DNA from: an uncultured Lachnospiraceae bacterium
GTDB taxonomy: Bacteria > Bacillota > Clostridia > Lachnospirales > Lachnospiraceae
Direction: 5' to 3'
DNA: 12,227 nucleotides
NCBI GenBank assembly: GCA_900544445.1
Contig: UQVK01000109.1
Span: forward strand, 1 to 12,227
Shown: piece after piece, positions 7,850 to 12,227 of the stretch
Position numbering within the stretch: position 1 is the first letter of the stretch
Layout: every line of letters begins with the position of its first letter
The notes under the pieces: generated by a model
Seen by the model: only the letters and a program-made list of their open reading frames with translations
Databases searched by the model: none
Told to the model about the DNA's origin: nothing
Position numbers and translations under genes: made by a program

Positions 7850-7864
7850 GACTGCCTGGCAGTC
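7850..7864. promoter_or_regulatory. Perfect 15-bp palindrome in the leader of the AlbA_2 gene
   Basis: GACTGCC (7850-7856) and GGCAGTC (7858-7864) are exact inverted repeats around one T. The site lies about 35 bp after the predicted transcription start, a position suited to an operator. With a one-base centre it cannot form an RNA hairpin without losing pairs, which favours protein binding. It may be autoregulatory for the AlbA_2 protein; this is not shown by the sequence. Confidence 0.4.
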
Positions 7865-8829
7865 CAATCCGAAAATCCTTTTCTGAAATCATTGTTCTCT
7901 ATTGTTCCTGATTAAACTATTCTACCAAACTTTTGAAACATGCTATTCCCGCATCAAATAACCTTTTCCATTAAAGATTGAGGTAAACCATGGACATAAC
8001 AGATTTAATTGGCGAAACAACTGAATATGACAAAAAACTGCTTCTGGAAGAAAAACGGCCCCGAAGCTGGCTGAAAAGTGTAAGCGCTTTTGCAAACGGC
8101 TCCGGCGGCATGCTGATTTTCGGAGTTTCAAACGACAATATTCTGGCCGGCCTTGAGAATGCCGAAATTGTCTCAGAAAAAATCAGTGAAATTATGAAAG
8201 TCAAAATGGATCCTGTTCCGGATTTTCAACTTGAAATACACAGACAATCCGGAAAGGAATTTATCATTCTGCGGGTTACCAGCGGTCAGGAAACGCCGTA
8301 TTATTATGTAGGTGACGGGAACCATATCGCATATGTACGCATCGGTAATGAGAGTGTTCCCGCTGACAGTATCACGCTGAAACGGCTTGTTCTTCACGGC
8401 AGCAATACCACCTTTGACAGTCTGGTCTCTCCATATCCCTTCCGAAATTATTCTTTTACCAGACTTTGCTCCGCATATCTGAAGCGTACAGGTACTGAAT
8501 TATCGGATTCCGATTTTATTTCTTTCGATCTCGCTGATGAAAGCGGAATGCTGACCTATGCCGGAGCTCTGCTGGCTGATGAATCGCCAGTCCGGTATTC
8601 CCGGCTGTTCTGTACCCGCTGGTACGGGCTGGATAAAGCTTCCGGTGTCATGGAGGCACTGGATGACAAGGAATACAGCGGCTCACTGATCTCGTTGCTG
8701 CAGGATGGAATGGCCTTTATCCAGAACAATACCAAAAAACGCTGGAAAAAGACCGGAACAGGAAGAGTTGAAATGCCCGAATATCCGGAGCAGGCCGTTC
8801 ATGAATGCCTTGTTAACGCATTGATTCAC

Positions 8830-8855
8830 CGGTTATGGAAAGCTTTCCATAACCG
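8830..8855. repeat. Perfect 26-bp palindrome at the element end (putative crossover core)
   Basis: The half-site CGGTTATGGAAAG (8830-8842) is followed immediately by its exact reverse complement (8843-8855), centred on AAGCTT. The AlbA_2 frame loses its homology exactly at the first bases of this palindrome. Two inverted recombinase-binding half-sites at the junction are what a tyrosine recombinase core site looks like, although a 6-8 bp spacer is usual and here the whole centre is symmetric. Confidence 0.8.
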
Positions 8856-8857
8856 AT

Positions 8858-8888
8858 GTTATGCAAAGTTAATAGTTATGCAAAGTTA
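8858..8888. repeat. Tandem 14-bp direct repeats (arm-type recombinase sites)
   Basis: GTTATGCAAAGTTA occurs at 8858-8871 and again at 8875-8888, three bases apart (17-bp period). Its first 11 bases match the half-site of the neighbouring palindrome except for one base (GTTATGC versus GTTATGG). They look like additional recombinase-binding sites next to the core. Confidence 0.8.
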
Positions 8889-8941
8889 CTGCCGAATCCA
8901 TTGGTTTTATGGGAAATCCGGCAGTTTTTACTTTGCATAAA
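8876..8941. repeat. Inverted repeat pair forming the inner element end
   Basis: TTATGCAAAGTTACTGCCG on the left (8876-8894) is matched in reverse complement by CGGCAGT, TTTT, ACTTTGCATAA on the right (8919-8940). The left and right arms have identical 7-bp and 11-bp blocks with a spacer differing by four bases. The right arm contains a fifth, inverted, copy of the 11-bp motif (10 of 11 bases, 8931-8941). It separates the core from the last recombinase stop at 8952. Confidence 0.75.
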
Positions 8942-8951
8942 TTTTAGCATC

Positions 8952-9959
8952 TCACAGGTTGTTTTTCAACCAGTCAATCAAATCCTCCTTTTGTTTTTGG
9001 CTGTATTTATGCGCTGTTTTCACAGAGGCGCTATGCTTTTTCAACTGTTCTTCCTTAATCTTTGGATTTGTTTTCGCATAAATCTCCGTTGTGACTACAG
9101 ATGTATGTCCCAGCAGATCACGAATGTATATCAGGTTCACACCAGCCTCTAACAAATGCATTGCCTTGCTATGCCGGAAACAGTGGTTTGTTATCCTGCC
9201 TCTAAACAAATCCGGCCGCAGTCTCCGGGCTGTTGACACGTACTTATCTATGATGTACTGTATTCCTGCACGGGTGAGTTTCTCACCTTTGCGGTTTACA
9301 AACAATGGCTCGTCGGCATTTCTCCTGTTACACCGGTGGATGTAATTCCTGACTATCGCGGCAGCATCCGCGTTGACAGGAACGAGCCTTGTTTTATTTC
9401 CCTTCCCATGAAGTTCTGCTGTAACAACAGATGAAAAGCGGATATCTGAAGGAACAAGGTCGATCAGTTCCTGCACTCTGGCCCCTGTCTCATACAGTAA
9501 TACCAGAATTGCCAGGTCCCGCAGCTGGTCATCTTTTTTCTGGTCAGGAATCGAAAAAAGCAGCCGCACTTCTTCTACGCTCATATAATTCACAGATTTA
9601 ACCAGGGCTTTCTTAAATGGAACAGAAAGTATCTGCGTACACTGTTCAAACCCGGCAGGGTCGCGGTATTGGAGATATCGGAAGAAAGCATGTATTGCTG
9701 CCAGCCGCTGGTTTCTTGTGTTAATACTAACTTCGCGTACTTCTTCCAGATAAACAAGGAACCTTTCGATCCGGCCGGCAGTGAATTCTTTGTATTCCAG
9801 CTTTTCAGGTGGCAATCGGTATTCTGTTTTATAGAACTCCAGCAGTTGAACAAACGTGTCCCGGTAAGAGCGAATGGTATTGGGAGAGGCCGCGGTCTGT
9901 TTTGGAAGATATTCCGCAAAATATTTCGTCAGATGATAGGAAAAAACATTTTTATTCAC
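8952..9959 (-). CDS. Tyrosine recombinase, third gene of the trio
   Basis: This is a XerC/D-like site-specific recombinase of 335 residues if started at GTG 9959. That start overlaps the upstream stop in GTGAATAA and has AAGGCGGTG upstream; the alternative ATG 10031 would overlap the neighbour by 80 bases and adds residues unlike the family. A SAM-like core-binding domain occupies about 5-105 and the catalytic domain 125-300. Active-site residues are Arg161 (ETGARVQEL), Lys186 (HGKGNKTR), His259 and Arg262 (HCFRHS), His285 (LGHTS) and Tyr294 (TEIYAK), so it should be active. It ends 11 bp from the terminal repeats. Within RIT-like elements the third recombinase acts with the other two to cut and join DNA at the element ends; which one does the catalysis is not known from the sequence. 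Confidence 0.92.
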   Translation of the reverse strand: MNKNVFSYHLTKYFAEYLPKQTAASPNTIRSYRDTFVQLLEFYKTEYRLPPEKLEYKEFTAGRIERFLVYLEEVREVSINTRNQRLAAIHAFFRYLQYRDPAGFEQCTQILSVPFKKALVKSVNYMSVEEVRLLFSIPDQKKDDQLRDLAILVLLYETGARVQELIDLVPSDIRFSSVVTAELHGKGNKTRLVPVNADAAAIVRNYIHRCNRRNADEPLFVNRKGEKLTRAGIQYIIDKYVSTARRLRPDLFRGRITNHCFRHSKAMHLLEAGVNLIYIRDLLGHTSVVTTEIYAKTNPKIKEEQLKKHSASVKTAHKYSQKQKEDLIDWLKNNL

Positions 9960-10962
9960 CCATGTCACCGCCTTCCTCTTTAGGGAAAATCCCCGGATGG
10001 CAGGAAGCCGACTGTTCCAGTATCCCGCCAAAGTGTTCTTCTAACAGCCGCAGGTAGTACTCCGTTTCTGTGATGTGCCTGTGCCCAAGATAACGCGACA
10101 GAAGTGGAAGGGATGTGTACAGATCAAACCCTTTCTCCTGCATCTGCTCCAGTGCCCTCACACAGAATGTATGGCGTATATCATGCAGACGTTGCCGTCC
10201 GCCGTCTTTTCGCGGAGGGATCTGGGCATCGGCTAAAAGCTGATGGAATCGGCTGTAAAGGATGGATTCACAGTAACGCCTGCTCTTCGTCCCGTGCAGG
10301 AAGTAGCCATCCTGGTTTGCAGATGGCAGATATTTACCCTTGTAACATTGCAGTTCCAACAGGAGGGTATCGGATGCGACAACTATACGGCTCACATCAT
10401 TTTTCCCGTTCAGGATACAGATTTTACCATTCCCGAAATCAACATCCTGGATCCGGAGATTGAGGACCTCTGATTTTCTGAATCCACAGCAGTAATACAA
10501 TAGCATTGCCATCCGGAATGCATCATTCTTATACCCCGGCGATTTTTCGCAGTATTCATGAAGTATGCGGAACATCTGGCAGATTTCCTCTTCCGTAAAA
10601 ACATATGGGATAAAATCTCTTTTAAAGATGCGGTTATCATCCTGTCCGGTATAAATGTCAGGATAACCACATGATACAAGGTATTTCGCAAAACCGCGTA
10701 TGGCAGTCTGACGTCTCTGAATGTTTTGTTCTTTTTCCGGTGGCTTGTGGGAAGTCCATTCCCCGTACATTTCACGGGTGATCCGTATATCCATAACGCC
10801 CATATCTTTAAAGAACAGGTCCATCTCCCTCAGCCGGTAAACAATCGGATCCCCAAACTTATAACCCTGTGCTCTTTTGTAAGAGATATATTCCGGGATC
10901 AGTTCCCGGAATGGCCCTGTAAACTGCGGAAGTCCATTCACTTTTTTCATTGGTTTAGACAC
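9952..10962 (-). CDS. Tyrosine recombinase, second gene of the trio
   Basis: The protein has 336 residues. GTG 10962 is preferred because GGAGGTG lies four bases upstream and it overlaps the previous stop as GTGTCTAA; ATG 10950 is a possible but poorly spaced alternative. The N-terminal domain (about 15-105) is a core-binding fold and the catalytic domain spans 120-310. Active-site residues are Arg162 (CCGFRKSEV), Lys187 (NGKNDVSR), His260 and Arg263 (LHDIRHTF), His294 (YLGHRH) and Tyr303 (EYYLR), all present. It belongs to the integrase group with TEEEICQMF-type linkers, found as the middle gene of recombinase trios. The 8-nt overlaps on both sides imply coupled translation and roughly equal amounts of the three proteins. 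Confidence 0.92.
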   Translation of the reverse strand: MSKPMKKVNGLPQFTGPFRELIPEYISYKRAQGYKFGDPIVYRLREMDLFFKDMGVMDIRITREMYGEWTSHKPPEKEQNIQRRQTAIRGFAKYLVSCGYPDIYTGQDDNRIFKRDFIPYVFTEEEICQMFRILHEYCEKSPGYKNDAFRMAMLLYYCCGFRKSEVLNLRIQDVDFGNGKICILNGKNDVSRIVVASDTLLLELQCYKGKYLPSANQDGYFLHGTKSRRYCESILYSRFHQLLADAQIPPRKDGGRQRLHDIRHTFCVRALEQMQEKGFDLYTSLPLLSRYLGHRHITETEYYLRLLEEHFGGILEQSASCHPGIFPKEEGGDMGE

Positions 10963-12175
10963 GGGGCACCTCCAGTGAGAGTTCTTTCAGGTGGGTCTCA
11001 TCCACTGTAAGATAGATTTCGGTTGTCCGTGTACTGGAATGTCCCAGTATGTTTGCGATTGCACTGATGGGCACATTTTCCGACATCATGTTTGTTGCCA
11101 GGCTGTGCCGGAGGGCATGGGCCCATGATGTCTTCCTTCATAGTTAATGCCTGCTGTTTCCCATGCATTTTTCAACAAGATGGTATAGGGAAGCTGTGCT
11201 GTTAAACCTTGTGTATGGAGCATACATGGTGACAAAAATATATTCAGGGTCGGCGCTCTTATGGCGTCCATTTTTGATATAATCAAGCAGTGGATATTTC
11301 ACATCATCAGTCAGGGGAAGTGACAGAGGGTTCCCTGTTTTCTGCTGTTGATAATGGATTGTTCCTGTTTCCCAGTTGAGATCAGAAAATTTCAGCCTGA
11401 TCACGTCCCCGGCTCTCATGCCCAGGTATGCCAGAAGGCAGATCATGCTGTAGGCGCATTTGCCGGAAGGTGTTTCCGTATCAATGCAGGAAAGCATCTG
11501 TCCGATTTCCTCTTTCGAATAATAAGACAAAAGTTTATTACGGGGGTCTTTCCTGATTAATGGAAACATCTGCCTGCCGGAGTAAGGCGTATAGCCGCGC
11601 GAAAACATCCAGTCATAGATTTCACGGAGTACTGTTTTGATGCACCGGATCGTTGCAGGCGCATAAGATGTAAGACTGTTGATATATTCATGGGCAGACT
11701 GGAACGGGATATCCGTTGTTTTTAGAATGCCATTCTGTTCCAGATATTCGAAATACTTCACAAATATCCATAGCTTGCGTTCCCTGGAGTTCCGGCTTAA
11801 AGAAGTGGAATTGATCACATCGCGATATTCCAGAAAAAGTTCCCTGTAAATAAGAGGGATCTCCGTTGTGAAACCTTTCTGATGTGTCTTGAGATAATTC
11901 CCGGATTCCTCAAATTCGATCAGGATCATAAGGGGACGGCGCAGCACGGATTGCATCGGTGCTGTAAGGTTGTAGTAATCAAAGCCAAAGCAATCCCGCA
12001 CAAAAGTAGAAGCTATGGGAACTGTAATCTCAGGAATCTTGTTCTTGAGACAGTAGTTCTCAAAATGCCCCAGAATCCAACGGGTATTGTTAAGGACTGT
12101 GTTGCTGTAACCATCCGCTTTTAGCTTTTCGTACAGAGCAGCGGCTATCTCTGGTAAATCTTTTGTTTTCATCAT
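10955..12175 (-). pseudogene. Tyrosine recombinase, first gene of the trio, two compensating frameshifts
   Basis: ATG 12175 (or the adjacent ATG 12172) follows AAGGAGG. The intact protein would have about 406 residues. Residues 1-338 read normally, with Arg254 (LGMRAGD) and Lys279 (QQQKTGN). Then an extra G in the GGG at 11162-11160 shifts the frame and leads to TAA 11146-11144. Homology (ETAGINYEGRHHGP) continues in another frame. A missing C in the run at 11121-11119 returns it to the original frame, which runs on as HALRHS, LGHSS and TEIYLTVD to TAA 10957-10955. The catalytic His (11119-11117), Arg (11110-11108), His (11041-11039) and Tyr (11014-11012) all lie in this last part. So all catalytic residues exist but are cut off as written. 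The two errors cancel, which makes sequencing or assembly error quite likely. It overlaps the second recombinase by 8 nt. Confidence 0.85.
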
Positions 12176-12227
12176 GAAAACCTCCTTGAGTTTATTACAA
12201 CCGATCCTAATTGGCTGCCTCTTGAAG
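12176..12227 (-). promoter_or_regulatory. Leader and possible promoter region of the recombinase trio
   Basis: The 52 bases upstream of the first recombinase hold its ribosome site AAGGAGG and, on the minus strand, a TAATAA-like stretch (around 12195-12200) that could be a -10 element. The -35 would lie near or beyond the window edge. I see no copy of the terminal GTTATGSAAAG motif here, so the second end of the element must lie further right. Confidence 0.3.

Larger units (their letters stand above)
7990..8940 (+). pseudogene. AlbA_2-domain (Schlafen-like) ATPase/regulator, truncated by element insertion
   Basis: ATG 7990 follows GAGGT (7979-7983). Residues 10-125 form an AlbA_2-type putative DNA-binding domain, with conserved ANGSGGMLIFGV near 35-46 and the YVRIGNES block near 116. 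Residues about 270-281 (HECLVNALIHR) start the HATPase_c_4-like region that follows in full-length family members, where HRDY and a long C-terminal part normally come next. Here the native frame ends at Arg281 (8830-8832). The next 35 residues are read from the palindrome and repeats of the adjacent mobile element, ending at TAA 8938-8940. Family proteins usually exceed 370 residues, so about a quarter or more is missing and the ATPase-like half is lost. Such proteins are often linked to transcription control or phage defence. The remaining part was not found within the window and presumably lies beyond the right edge. Confidence 0.85.
8830..12227 (-). mobile_element. Recombinase-in-trio (RIT)-like element, one end visible
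   Basis: Three different tyrosine recombinase genes lie in tandem on the minus strand, each overlapping the next by 8 nt, with no other cargo. Their downstream side ends in a palindrome and repeat array (8830-8941) that abuts the broken AlbA_2 frame. Three consecutive tyrosine recombinases with structured inverted ends is the defining layout of RIT elements; Tn554 is the nearest alternative but has two tyrosine recombinases plus a small TnpC. Base composition is AT-richer than the left half of the window. The far end, expected shortly upstream of the first recombinase, is not visible before 12227. The end coordinate is therefore only the window edge. Confidence 0.75.

Noticed and set aside
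8858..8888. CRISPR-like repeats
   Set aside because: The two 14-bp copies are separated by only 3 bases, and there are no spacers or cas genes.
8888..8925. Intrinsic terminator for the recombinase operon
   Set aside because: The ACTGCCG/CGGCAGT stem has a long loop and no T-run on the minus strand; it fits better as part of the recombination-site inverted repeats.
8856..9152. Plus-strand open frame across the element end
   Set aside because: It overlaps the repeat array and the antisense of the third recombinase; the translation is hydrophobic noise and has no ribosome site.
8952..12175. Tn554-type transposon (TnpA, TnpB, TnpC)
   Set aside because: All three proteins are full tyrosine recombinases of 335-406 residues, whereas TnpC of Tn554 is a small unrelated protein, and no resistance cargo is visible.
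12190..12210. Second end of the element, because AACCGAT also occurs here as at 8851-8857
   Set aside because: Only a 7-bp identity in the same orientation, with no palindrome or GTTATGSAAAG motif; the following bases do not encode a plausible AlbA_2 continuation.

Overview
The window looks like chromosomal DNA of a low-to-moderate GC Firmicute, most likely a gut-type Clostridia (Lachnospiraceae-like). This rests on strong AGGAGG ribosome binding sites, TTGACA/TATAAT-like promoters, and gene families typical of that group: a two-subunit ABC exporter, an XRE regulator with a membrane tail, TraX, an OmpR/HisKA pair and an AlbA_2 protein. No species can be named from the sequence alone. The left 7.7 kb is visibly GC-richer than the right 4.4 kb.

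Region 1 (1-3780) holds a heterodimeric ABC multidrug-type exporter. Its first subunit (102-1876) has a degenerate ATPase site and is split by a one-base frameshift in a C-run. The second subunit (1873-3780) has the catalytic Glu and His and overlaps the first by ATGA. A hairpin-rich leader precedes them. Region 2 (3802-4735) holds a convergent membrane-anchored XRE-type regulator on the minus strand and a divergent intergenic region with palindromic and direct-repeat operator candidates. Region 3 (4736-7712) is a compact operon: a TraX-family membrane protein, an OmpR-type response regulator and a sensor histidine kinase. It ends in a terminator-like hairpin.

Region 4 (7713-8832) holds a good promoter and an AlbA_2-domain (Schlafen/ATPase-like) gene that stops abruptly inside a conserved motif. 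Region 5 (8830 to beyond 12227) is an inserted mobile element. It carries three tyrosine recombinases in tandem on the minus strand, joined by 8-nt GTGNNTAA overlaps, and resembles a recombinase-in-trio (RIT) element. Its exposed end (8830-8941) is highly structured: five copies of an 11-bp GTTATGSAAAG motif, two of them forming a perfect 26-bp palindrome exactly where the AlbA_2 reading frame is broken. This recombination-site architecture is the most interesting item in the window. The first recombinase has two compensating one-base indels 40 nt apart. With the ABC frameshift that makes three single-base G/C-homopolymer indels in 12 kb, so sequencing or assembly error must be considered for all three.

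The other end of the element and the rest of the AlbA_2 gene were not found in the window and presumably lie to the right.
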